The notes beneath the pieces are model-generated. The model saw only the letters and a program-made list of their open reading frames with translations. It did no database searches and was not told where the DNA came from. A DNA stretch of 35,313 nucleotides, from contig CAJQQY010000504.1 of the NCBI GenBank assembly GCA_905480595.1, forward strand, positions 1 through 35,313, written 5' to 3'. The stretch is from an uncultured Saprospiraceae bacterium. GTDB taxonomy: Bacteria > Bacteroidota > Bacteroidia > Chitinophagales > Saprospiraceae. Positions 17,050-25,600 of this stretch are shown one piece after another (within the stretch, counting starts at the first letter, position 1; every line of letters starts with the position of its first letter). Both the position numbers and the translations under genes were made by a program.

Positions 17050-17105
17050 AATATTAATCTGTATTATTTAGTTTAAGTGACTGTTAAAAAAAACAGATTA
17101 ATATT
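17050..17105. repeat. inverted repeat downstream of the HlyD-type gene
   Basis: Perfect 13-bp arms AATATTAATCTGT (17050-17062) and ACAGATTAATATT (17093-17105) enclose 30 nt. It sits in the 183-bp gap between the HlyD gene stop (17130) and the TackOD1 start (16946). It may be a weak terminator or an operator. Confidence 0.45.
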
Positions 17106-17129
17106 TATAACTATTTGATTATTAATTAT

Positions 17130-18194
17130 TTACAATTCGTATTTCAGTTTAGAAACATCAACAGTCATTTTATAAAAATTAACCCATCGGGTTCCTTCTT
17201 CTTCCGTGATTGGCATAATGTCAATCACTACATTTCGCCTTACAGGTTCATATTTACTTTGAAATTCTACTGGTAATTCTTTGGTAGAAATATAAATATT
17301 ACTGATTCGCCCTAAGCCTTTCATTCCATCTGGAAATTTAATTTGCATCACATCATTGATTTCCAAATGACTCATCAATTCTGGATCAAAGTAAGCTCGA
17401 ATACTAATATTCTCTTTTTGATGAATGGTCATCACATCTTGTTTCTCGTAACAAACTTCGTTCGGACTGAAGTTTATATTTCCAATAATCCCATCAATCA
17501 AAGCGACGTAAGGAATGATCTCATTGATCATTACTTTCTCAAATGTTTGTTTATCTGTTTCTAACTTTTGAATCTCTGCCTCTTGTTTTCGAAGTCGATA
17601 AAGATGTTTTCTCAAAAAACTAATTTCCTCTTTTAATATCTTTTCTTGTACTTCTATCTTCATGATTTCTGACTCGATGGAAGTTAAAGTATATTCAATG
17701 TTATTAACACCTAGCAGAACCAAATCTTGTTGATGCTTAAATTCATCATTTTTAAATTTTAACCGAGAAGATAGATTGTCTTTTTCTATATTTTTTAAAG
17801 CTATCTGTTTTCTCAGATTTAATCGTTCTTTCTCAATCCAATCAATTGGCTTTTGAGCATTGTAAGAATTTCGAATTGAATTGCCAATCTCATTATATTC
17901 ATTATGATAGAAAAATAAGGTATCTCCCTTTTTCACTTCTTGCCCTTCTTCCACTAGGATATCCAAAATTTTTATATCGTTGGTAAAAGTTAATGCTTGC
18001 TTCTTTAACTCTACTTGCCCATTTCCTCTCAAAATTGCCACTCCATTAAAAACTCTAAACCCACAAAACAAAACGATTGTACTAAGTATCCCAATCCAAG
18101 ACCACTTCTGCCAGTTGATCTTTTGCTTGGCCTTTGGCGGCTCTTTGAGCGTTTTGATAACGCTCGTTTTGGTTTTGAAATTAAAACTTTTCAT
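17130..18194 (-). CDS. HlyD-type membrane fusion (periplasmic adaptor) protein
   Basis: 354 residues. A cytoplasmic basic N-terminus is followed by one membrane helix, about residues 31-52 (WSWIGILSTIVLFCGFRVF). A lipoyl-like half (ILDILVEEGQEVKKGDTLFFY, residues ~73-93) leads into a coiled-coil hairpin of about 100 residues (115-215), then the second lipoyl half (IDGIIGNINFSPNEVCYE) and a beta-barrel (IRAYFDPELMSHLEINDVMQIKF). This is the standard adaptor that joins an inner-membrane pump to TolC. No transporter ATPase or RND pump lies nearby. In this operon the only inner-membrane partner is the glycan synthase, so it probably guides the polymer through the periplasm (inference). The start is 60 bp after the TolC-like stop. 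Confidence 0.88.
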   Translation of the reverse strand: MKSFNFKTKTSVIKTLKEPPKAKQKINWQKWSWIGILSTIVLFCGFRVFNGVAILRGNGQVELKKQALTFTNDIKILDILVEEGQEVKKGDTLFFYHNEYNEIGNSIRNSYNAQKPIDWIEKERLNLRKQIALKNIEKDNLSSRLKFKNDEFKHQQDLVLLGVNNIEYTLTSIESEIMKIEVQEKILKEEISFLRKHLYRLRKQEAEIQKLETDKQTFEKVMINEIIPYVALIDGIIGNINFSPNEVCYEKQDVMTIHQKENISIRAYFDPELMSHLEINDVMQIKFPDGMKGLGRISNIYISTKELPVEFQSKYEPVRRNVVIDIMPITEEEGTRWVNFYKMTVDVSKLKYEL

Positions 18195-18254
18195 GATTTT
18201 CGCTGATTAATTTCAGTCGATGTATTTTTTTGGTTATTTAATTCTCTTTTAATT

Positions 18255-19973
18255 TTAGTTTTTTGAAACCTTCTTATTTCTTTTATCCATATTTATCAAT
18301 GCTCCTAGACTTTCAAATAGAAAAACACTTTTCGGCTTTGCTCGCAGAGCTGACGAAATCCAAAACTCTAAATGATTACGATTTTCAAATTTTGAAATAG
18401 GAACCTTTTCTATTTCTAGAGTAGTAAAAATTGGGTCGTAAATCGTCAAAGCTGTAATTCCAGCTTCGCCAAATTTCCTATAATATTCTATTGGTATTTT
18501 TTCATCTAAAATGACTGACTTGAATTCGTTCTTTTGCAAATAATTAGTGATGAAAGTAAGATTCTCTTTTAAGTCTAATTGAGTCAAATAAACGTATCTG
18601 ACTCCTTCTAATTTCTTTCCAACTTCTTCAAATTTCCGAATACTCAAACAAGACATAAAATCAGCATGATGACTTTTCGTCGCAATCTTTGCCATATTGA
18701 GATACATCACCTGCTGAATTTCAACCAAATCTAAATCTACCGCCAAAATGAAATCTTGAAGATTCAAAGCTTTCAATGGTGAATGTCCCCGACTATCATA
18801 ATTCAACAAAACTCTTTCTACTCTTAACTGTTCTTCTAACCTTGCTTTATGATGTAACGAAGCAATATACTTTTTCATATTATAATTATACTCTTGATAC
18901 AAATTCAATAATTCACGAGTATTATTATAGACTTGATTATCTGCTTTTTGTTGGATGAGTTCACCTTCTAAAAAGTTAGACATCCGTTTTTCTTTTTTAT
19001 TAAAATCAATCGGCATGCTAAAGGATGCTCCAAAACTTGCAAAGGATCGATCATACTCGTAAGTCCGAGTTCGCAAATTATAATTACCAAATAATTTTAA
19101 ATTGGGAAGATTAACATTTGCTTCTTTATTCATGATCGCCTCTTTTTTTACATCGACCATCTTATTAATTAGTTGCTCGTAAATCGTATCGTTGAGCAAT
19201 TTGTCTATATCAACATTCAAAATGGGAAATTTCCCAGCATCTAATTCTAAGCTATCTTGTTGAACCCTAGCAGTAAAAGTTTGATTGAATTTTTCATAAG
19301 TAACAAGTAATTCTTTGCTTTCTTCAATCTTCTTTTTTATATCCAAAACCTCTGTGTATTTCACATCATGGATGTAATACAAATCCGTCAAAATTTCCAT
19401 CAAAGATTCTAAGTAAGGAATTCGTTGGTGCAATAATTCAATCTTTCGCTGATTGACAGCATGAATTATTTTATTATAAATGAAAGGATAATTACTATTT
19501 CTTCTTCTTAAGTCTGCTTCTAATTCATACATTTTCAATTCGTCTTCAACTGCTTTACTTTTTCTTCTTTTGTCAAAATAGCCATCGTTTAAAATGTCCC
19601 ATTCTACTCCCCCTCGCCATCTTGATCCTGGCTCTAGAACTTCATCTGCTCGTTCTCCATTGTGAGTATATCTTGCCGAAAAACTAAGTCCAAAATCTTT
19701 CTCAATAGCTTTCATTTTTTCTTGCAATAACAACCCTTCCAAGCTATCCACTTCTGTAAAACCATACCCCAATAAATCAATCACTTGCTGCATGGCGACT
19801 TCGTCCGCAACAAGTTGATTATCAGCTGATTCTGTAAAATCCAACATCAAAATTGCCTTCTGATAAATGCTATCTTCCAATGCTTTGTTCAACGTTCTAG
19901 GTTGAGCAAATATGGTATTTACATTTACTCAAAAACAAACCCCAAAGAATAAAAAACTCCATGATTTTCTCAT
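18255..19973 (-). pseudogene. TolC-family outer-membrane protein with C-terminal extension, signal peptide broken by TGA
   Basis: The full frame runs from an ATG at 19973 (MRKSWSFLFFGVCF-stop-VNVNTIFAQPRTL) to the stop at 18255, 572 codons plus a stop. The internal TGA at 19929-19931 cuts the signal peptide, while both sides read in one frame and the AQ cleavage site is preserved. Without it the first in-frame start is a TTG at 19892, giving a 545-residue protein with no export signal. The body has TolC-like long helices and strands (GLSFSARYTHNGE, LKLFGNYNLRTRTYEYD, FGASFSMPID). The last ~125 residues (FEEVGKKLEGVRYVYLTQ...) go beyond the TolC fold and read like a soluble alpha/beta domain. 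The gene pairs with the adjacent HlyD adaptor. Confidence 0.8.
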
Positions 19974-20019
19974 ACACTATCTGCTCTTTTTGTTTCCAAA
20001 AATGCATTAAAAATACTTC

Positions 20020-20033
20020 GTCAAATATTTGAC
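20020..20033. promoter_or_regulatory. 14-bp palindrome in the tolC-like upstream region
   Basis: GTCAAATATTTGAC is a perfect palindrome 47 bases before the ATG at 19973. It contains ATATTTG, close to the -7 consensus on the minus strand, so it could be an operator overlapping the promoter. Confidence 0.35.
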
Positions 20034-20056
20034 TTAGCTAATTTTTTTTGTATTTC

Positions 20057-20076
20057 ACAGCTCTTGTAAAAGCTGT
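20057..20076. promoter_or_regulatory. ACAGCT-N8-AGCTGT inverted repeat upstream of the tolC-like gene (putative operator)
   Basis: ACAGCT (20057-20062) and AGCTGT (20071-20076) are separated by 8 nt. The same half-sites occur at 16976-16995 upstream of the TackOD1 gene, which suggests one regulator for both transcripts. Confidence 0.4.
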
Positions 20077-20110
20077 ATTATTATCATGGTTAAGTCGGAA
20101 AGAAAAAATT

Positions 20111-20206
20111 TAATGGTTAATTGTGAATGGTTAACTGTTAATTTCGAGCACTATAAATTATAGTTATTTTCGTTATTAACAGTTAACTATTCACCGTTCA
20201 CCATTA
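20111..20206. repeat. dispersed palindromic repeat, 32-bp imperfect arms
   Basis: Arms 20111-20142 and 20175-20206 pair at 28 of 32 positions (words GTTAATTGTGAATGGTTAAC and GTTAACTATTCACCGTTCAC). A further palindrome ACTATAAATTATAGT lies between them at 20150-20164. The right arm abuts the dehydrogenase stop codon at 20207. Related words occur at 27901-27930 and 30415-30534. Confidence 0.75.
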
Positions 20207-21574
20207 TTAAAGAGTCATGTAAACGACTCCTCTTGGTACATTTTTGATGGTATTTCTAAAATCAAAAATGAAAGGCTGAGCAGAACTAATTGACATATAA
20301 TTATCAATAGTATCTTCCTTAAATTCTTTATGTGGAACTGCTAAAACTATGCAGTCAAATTCATCTGTAGGATTCGCTGTCGTTTCTATTCCATACTCAT
20401 GCATCACTTCCTCAGGAACAGCTTGTGGATCTTCAACCGTTACATTGATCCCCATACTTTTGAGATATTGTACCATTTCAGCAGCTTTAGAATTTCGAAT
20501 ATCTTGCACATCTTCCTTGAATGTGATACCTCGAACTAGGACTTTTGCATCCATATTTGCAATACCATCTTCGCGCAATTGTTTAGAAATTCGATTCGCA
20601 ACATGTTGCGGCATATTATCATTTACTGATCTTGAAGCTGCAATCAATTTTGCATTCACTCCCAATTCATTCGCTTTGTGAACCAAATAATATGGATCAA
20701 CTCCTATGCAATGACCGCCAACTAAACCAGGGTAGAACTTTAAGAAATTCCATTTCGTTCCTGCTGCATCCAACACATCTTGCGTTCTAATTCCTACTTT
20801 TTCAAAAATCATTGACAACTCATTCATCAATGCAATATTGACATCACGTTGAGTATTTTCAATAATTTTAGAAGCCTCTGCCACTTTGATTGAAGTCGCT
20901 GGATGAACTCCCGCTTCGATAATCATACTATAAATTTCAGCAATCACATCACAAGCTTCTTGATCACAACCTGAAACTACTTTTGTAATTTTTGTCAAAG
21001 TATGTTTTTTATCGCCTGGATTAATTCGCTCTGGCGAGTATCCTATCTTAAAATCAACACCTGCTTTCAAGCCTGATTTATTTTCCAAAATTGGTTGACA
21101 AACTTCTTCCGTACACCCTGGATATACTGTTGATTCAAAAACCACGTAATCTCCTTTTTTCAAAACAGTTGCCACCATCTGAGTTGCACTAATTAATGCA
21201 TTTAAGTTTGGTTTTTTATTCGCATCAACTGGAGTCGGAACTGCCACGATATAAAATTTAGCTTCCGCCAAATCATTTACATTCGCAGTAAAGTTTATAT
21301 GTCTATTTGAAAATGCACTTCTTGGTAATTCACCTTAAGGATCTTCATTTGCATTCATCATATTCACTCGATTCTGCTTAATGTCAAACCCGACACATTT
21401 TAATTTTCTAGCAAACTCAAGTGCAAGAGGTAACCCAACGTATCCTAATCCAATGACTGCCATTTGGGCATTATGAATTAATAAATCCGTAATTATTTTA
21501 TGGGTTTTTCGCTTATTTGAAATGGTTGTTCCTGATACATTTGCATCAGGGTAAGCTTGATGTAAGTCTAGCAT
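20207..21574 (-). pseudogene. nucleotide-sugar (UDP-GlcNAc-type) 6-dehydrogenase, split by an in-frame TAA
   Basis: One frame from the ATG at 21574 to the stop at 20207 encodes a 455-position dehydrogenase of the TviB/WbpO type, interrupted once by TAA at 21335-21337. Before it: the Rossmann motif AVIGLGYVGLPLALEFA and MMNANEDP. After it, in the same frame: GELPRSAFSNRHINFTAN, VAVPTPVDANKKPNL, FESTVYPGCTEE, the GGHCIGVDPYYL active-site region with the catalytic Cys, and the C-terminal NAD/UDP half. Relatives have Ser-containing 'EDPS.EL' at this point, so TCA to TAA is a likely single change. The intact enzyme would oxidise a UDP-sugar to the uronic acid with two NAD. Both fragments are otherwise clean. 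The locus position suggests supply of the exopolysaccharide donor. Confidence 0.88.
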
Positions 21575-21637
21575 ATTTAGTTATTTACATAAAAAAGTTA
21601 AAAAATTAAGGAAAAATAACGCGGGGGAAGGATGCTA

Positions 21638-21655
21638 TTTAAACAATTGTTTAAA
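21638..21655. promoter_or_regulatory. 18-bp palindrome upstream of the nucleotide-sugar dehydrogenase
   Basis: TTTAAACAATTGTTTAAA is a perfect palindrome 64 bases upstream of the dehydrogenase start. It is followed in the direction of transcription by an unusually GC-rich stretch (CTTCCCCCGCG). It may be an operator. The rest of the 349-bp gap 21575-21923 holds only the terminator at 21823-21858. Confidence 0.35.
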
Positions 21656-21822
21656 GTTTGGAATATCTATTCGTAGAAAAAATCATTTTTTTTGGAGAGC
21701 CCAAATTCAATGAATATTTTCGAAATTATTTGTTTCCAACATACTCTCTATTACCAATTCTATACCGAAATCTTATTTTGAAGTTATTTTTTGAAAAAAA
21801 TTAAAAGAGTTCATCATACGAA

Positions 21823-21858
21823 AAAAGCGATGTCAGTAAACTTACCAACATCGCTTTT
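21823..21858 (-). terminator. terminator of the SPOR-domain gene
   Basis: An 11-bp perfect stem AAAAGCGATGT / ACATCGCTTTT has a 14-nt loop that can itself pair partly (GTAA/TTAC). On the minus strand it is followed by a run of six T. It lies 66 bases after the SPOR gene stop. Confidence 0.8.
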
Positions 21859-21923
21859 ATTTTCTTATTTGTAAAGTGTAAAATTACACCACATCAAATA
21901 GTTCTTGTTCAGGAGAAAGAACT

Positions 21924-22499
21924 TTAATTATTTTCTCTCTTTTTATGTACGTAGGCTTTTTTTCCAGATTTACTTTTTATCGAATTCGCAACCGCATTTG
22001 CATCTTCGCTTGTATTGTATTTTGCGACACAAACCGAGTAATAATCTGAAAAATCAAATTCAACAATTTCTGCATTTGGATATCCAACACCTTTTAATCT
22101 ATCTACTTCTGCTTGAGCATTCGCTTCACTTTTGAAAGCTCCAGCAATGACTAAATAGTCTCCTGAACTTTTAGGACTGCTTGAAATGACCTCTTCCACC
22201 TCATCATCATCATCTCCAATGATATCTTCTTCATCTCCTTCAAGAGGAATGACTTCATCGTCATCTGCGTCTTCATCAGAAGTAATGGAACCTCTGGCAT
22301 CATTGTGTTCGTCAGTAGGTTCGTCGTCATCTTCCTCGATGTCTTCGACAGGTTTATCATCTTCTTTATCTGCGCTAATGTCATTTGCATGAATAATAGC
22401 TGGAGGTTTTTTTGCACAGGATTCTGCTTGAGTTGCCATGTACGTTAGTCCTAAAATGATAGCTAAGGCAAGGATGAAATAAGTTACTGTTTTTCCCAT
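21924..22499 (-). CDS. SPOR-domain protein with acidic linker
   Basis: 191 residues. A single N-terminal hydrophobic segment (about residues 5-24, VTYFILALAIILGLTYMAT) anchors the protein or serves as a signal. Residues ~40-110 are a linker dominated by Asp and Glu (for example EDIEEDDDEPTDEHND and GDEEDIIGDDDDEVEE). Residues ~113-190 are a SPOR domain (YLVIAGAFKSEANAQAEVDR, YYSVCVAKYNTSEDA), which binds peptidoglycan stripped of stem peptides and directs proteins to septa. It is probably a cell-division or cell-wall protein. The very acidic linker explains the long open frames on the other strand here, which are not genes. It is a single-gene unit with a terminator at 21823-21858. Confidence 0.87.
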   Translation of the reverse strand: MGKTVTYFILALAIILGLTYMATQAESCAKKPPAIIHANDISADKEDDKPVEDIEEDDDEPTDEHNDARGSITSDEDADDDEVIPLEGDEEDIIGDDDDEVEEVISSSPKSSGDYLVIAGAFKSEANAQAEVDRLKGVGYPNAEIVEFDFSDYYSVCVAKYNTSEDANAVANSIKSKSGKKAYVHKKRENN

Positions 22500-22591
22500 G
22501 GGTTGTTATTTTTAGTGTTAATCTTAAGAGTATGTTCTATAATCTAGTAAATCTATAGATTATTTTTTGAAATGCAAAGGGTATTTTTTTC

Positions 22592-22626
22592 TACTCACAA
22601 GATGGCTTGAAGCCACCCTGTGAGTA
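22592..22626 (-). terminator. hairpin downstream of the helicase gene; second copy of the 35-nt hairpin type
   Basis: Arms 22592-22607 and 22611-22626 pair at 14 of 16 positions in DNA. The two exceptions become G-U pairs only in RNA made from the minus strand, which fits transcription from the helicase gene that ends at 22667. It aligns without gaps to 14181-14215. Confidence 0.7.
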
Positions 22627-22666
22627 TAGTAAATGCGAATACTTCTAAAATTTATTATTATTAATA

Positions 22667-25600
22667 TTAGAAACTAAGTTGTCCTGCCCCCGCTTTCACC
22701 TTTGTTTCCACCACAACCAAAGTTCCATCTACCACAAAATGAACCAAAGTTCGTACTTTCCCATTTTTAAAAATTACTTGCAACGCAGTTTTACAAAGGT
22801 GAATCCAAGCTGTCATTCTCAACGCTTCGTTTTTATATTGTTTTGCTTTACCAACAAAATCACTATTTTGAATAATGACCAATCCTTGATCAGTTTCAAT
22901 CACAAAATCAATTTCAGTTTCAAATAATCTTTTTTGGTAAAAATGTCGAACTGTATATTTCCTATATATTTTTTTGATAGAAAAATTTTCATTCAAATAC
23001 TCAAAAAATTTCTGAGAATATTCTAACACCGCAGTTTCAGTAATCGTTTCTGTCAATTCATATCGTTGCAAAAATCCACTAGCCATATCCCATCTCAATT
23101 GATTTTCATATTCCAAATAATCTGCAATTAAAAAGTCTTTAGTCATTTTCAACAAAGAATAAGTATCCGTATCTTCTGTGATTTGGAAGGCAGAACCATA
23201 GTTCGTTATCGCTCCAGATTTTCCAACAAAATCATTTATCTGTTCTTTCGTCAAATCAATATGATAACTTTTATGTTCTCGATTTCCTTGCCTTTCATCC
23301 AAAAACAAAATCTTCTCTTCCTTAGGTTCGGAATGTGTAAAATCTTTTGGGAATGCTTGAACCCAAGTTTCTTTGTATAAGATATCACCCCACTCCCATT
23401 GTGTTTCTCCAGAGTTTTCGTCTAAGGCTGGTACTTTTTCATTACCTTCATGCCACACTCGATTGAGCCACAACGTTGGTTTTTTCCGAGTTGGAAAAAC
23501 CAAATAATCTCGTGCTCTAGTCACTCCGACATACATCAATCTAGCCTCTTCCTGCAATGCCTGTTCCCTAGCCACTTTACTCACATCACTCACTTCTAAT
23601 CTTTCCGCAAGAGCTGTTCCTCCACTCTGATCAGAGTATGGATTAATCCAAAATCGCAACCAACGCCCTGCTAAAATATTTTCCAAATCAATTTTTTCAG
23701 ATTCTGAAACGATATGCATTCCAAACACATCACTCCTCAACCTACCTTCTAAACTATGACAAATCACCATTGGCCATTCCAATCCTTTACTCCGATGATA
23801 AGTCAATATGTTCACCGCATCACTCCCCTCGCCTGAACCTTGTACATCTTTTTCATTGTTTTCTAAATCATTTAAATACAATAAAAATCCACCAAGGGAA
23901 GCCGCCGTGTGCAATCGATTACATGCTGCTTCATATTGCAACGCAAATCGACGCATCACATCTACATTATCCAACCGTTGTTCAACTTTCCCCCAGCGAG
24001 CAATGATTCGACGCAAATCCAAATCTTCTAAAACGACATCTAATAATTCAGCACTACTCAATTCGACAGTCGTTCGACGCAGCTCATTTAATTTTTCAAT
24101 ATAGAAATCTTCCTCTGCCCAACGTTTATTGGAATTTTCTCTTTCATCTAAAAAGTTCAAACGATCCTCAATAATTTCTTCGATGTGTTTACCTGAAGCC
24201 AATTTTAAAATTTCGGCAATCGAAAGAGAATCATTTTTATTCAACATATATTTTAAGCAAGCCAAAATCAATTTTGACTCCGCTGTTGAGAGTAACCCTG
24301 TTCGAGCAATTGCTGCTTTCAAACCTGAACGATGCAACGATTCTGCAACTGCTTGACACTCTGCATTTGAACGACAAAGAATTGCAACATCGCCAGGTTG
24401 CATTTTTCGCCAAGCTTCACCATCCTTCGGAGCGACCAAAGGCTCTTTTTCTAACAATACTCTTACAGATTCTGCAATACAGTTTTCCATCCAAGGTTTA
24501 CCAGGCAATCGGTTGCCTTCAATATCAGCTTCAAAATGCCAATGTTGAATCGCATCACCTGCTTCGATAGGTTCGCTATTTTTATTTTTGCTATCAGCTG
24601 TCGCTATTTTAGTTCGCTTAGGTTTAAGGACGACTTGACTTTCTGGAATGTGTGAAAATGATTTGGTAAAAATTGCATTCGTCGCATTCACTATATCTTC
24701 TCGGGATCGCCAAGAATATTCTTGAATATCCTCTGGTTTTACGCCACCTGCTTCCTCCATGATCGCTTGCATCAATTTTGGATCAGCTCCTCGAAATCCA
24801 TAAATTGATTGCTTCGGATCACCTACCCAAACTGAGTGTTTGGCTATTTCAGAAAGTTTTAAAAAAATCTCCAACTGAATCGGACTTGTATCTTGAAACT
24901 CATCGACCATCAATAAATCCAACTCACTTCTCAACACTTCTTTCACATTTGGATGGTCAAGCAATCGCTTCACCTGAATTTCCATATCGATATAATCAAT
25001 CAGTCCACGTTGCTTCTTGTAGGCTTCATATTCTCGAATCGCTTCGATTGCTATGTCAAAAATCTGATGAATAAATTGTTCGATATCTTGATGAAATTGA
25101 GGAAAGGTATCATGCGCTCGGGCGAGTTCCTGCAAGTCTTGAATATCATCTTTACTTTTTGCGCCTACTTTTAATTTGGAAATTTTCACCCACTTGTGCC
25201 AATCCAAATTGCCACGCATATTTAATTCATTGCGAAATGCTTTTAAGGTCTCAAGACCTCCGCGAGTAACTTTTGTTTCGTCTGGATTATTTTCTAAACA
25301 ATCAATCGCTTCATTCATTTCTTTTTGCAAATCAGCATATGCTTTCAATGGATCTTTAGTTGATTTTTCTCCTAAAAATGCAGCGAAGGTTTCAAATGAT
25401 TTGACTTTACTTTTTTCTAAAACTTCTATAGAAAAATCATTGGAGCGAGCAACATCAGTCAACTGTTTTACCTTTGTTCTCCAGTCATATTCTCCTTTTT
25501 TATTGAGTCCTAAAATATTGGTGTAGCGATCCATTTTTTCCATTCGCTCCAAATTCAAAACCGTCGCCATACTTTTATTGAACATCACTTGCTGATCTTC

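Noticed and set aside
19929..21337. Stop-codon reassignment or readthrough
   Set aside because: The two interrupting stops are TAA and TGA, and other genes in the window terminate normally at TAA/TGA, so nonsense mutation is simpler.
20207..21574. Frameshift as the cause of the split dehydrogenase
   Set aside because: Both halves continue in one frame across the TAA with sensible sequence on each side; no insertion or deletion is needed.
22151..22417. Ser-rich and Met-rich frames overlapping the SPOR gene on both strands
   Set aside because: They are shadows of the Asp/Glu (GAT/GAA) repeats in the SPOR protein linker.
24778..25526. Several frames of about 100 codons opposite the helicase gene
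   Set aside because: They overlap the well-supported helicase completely and show no recognisable motifs.
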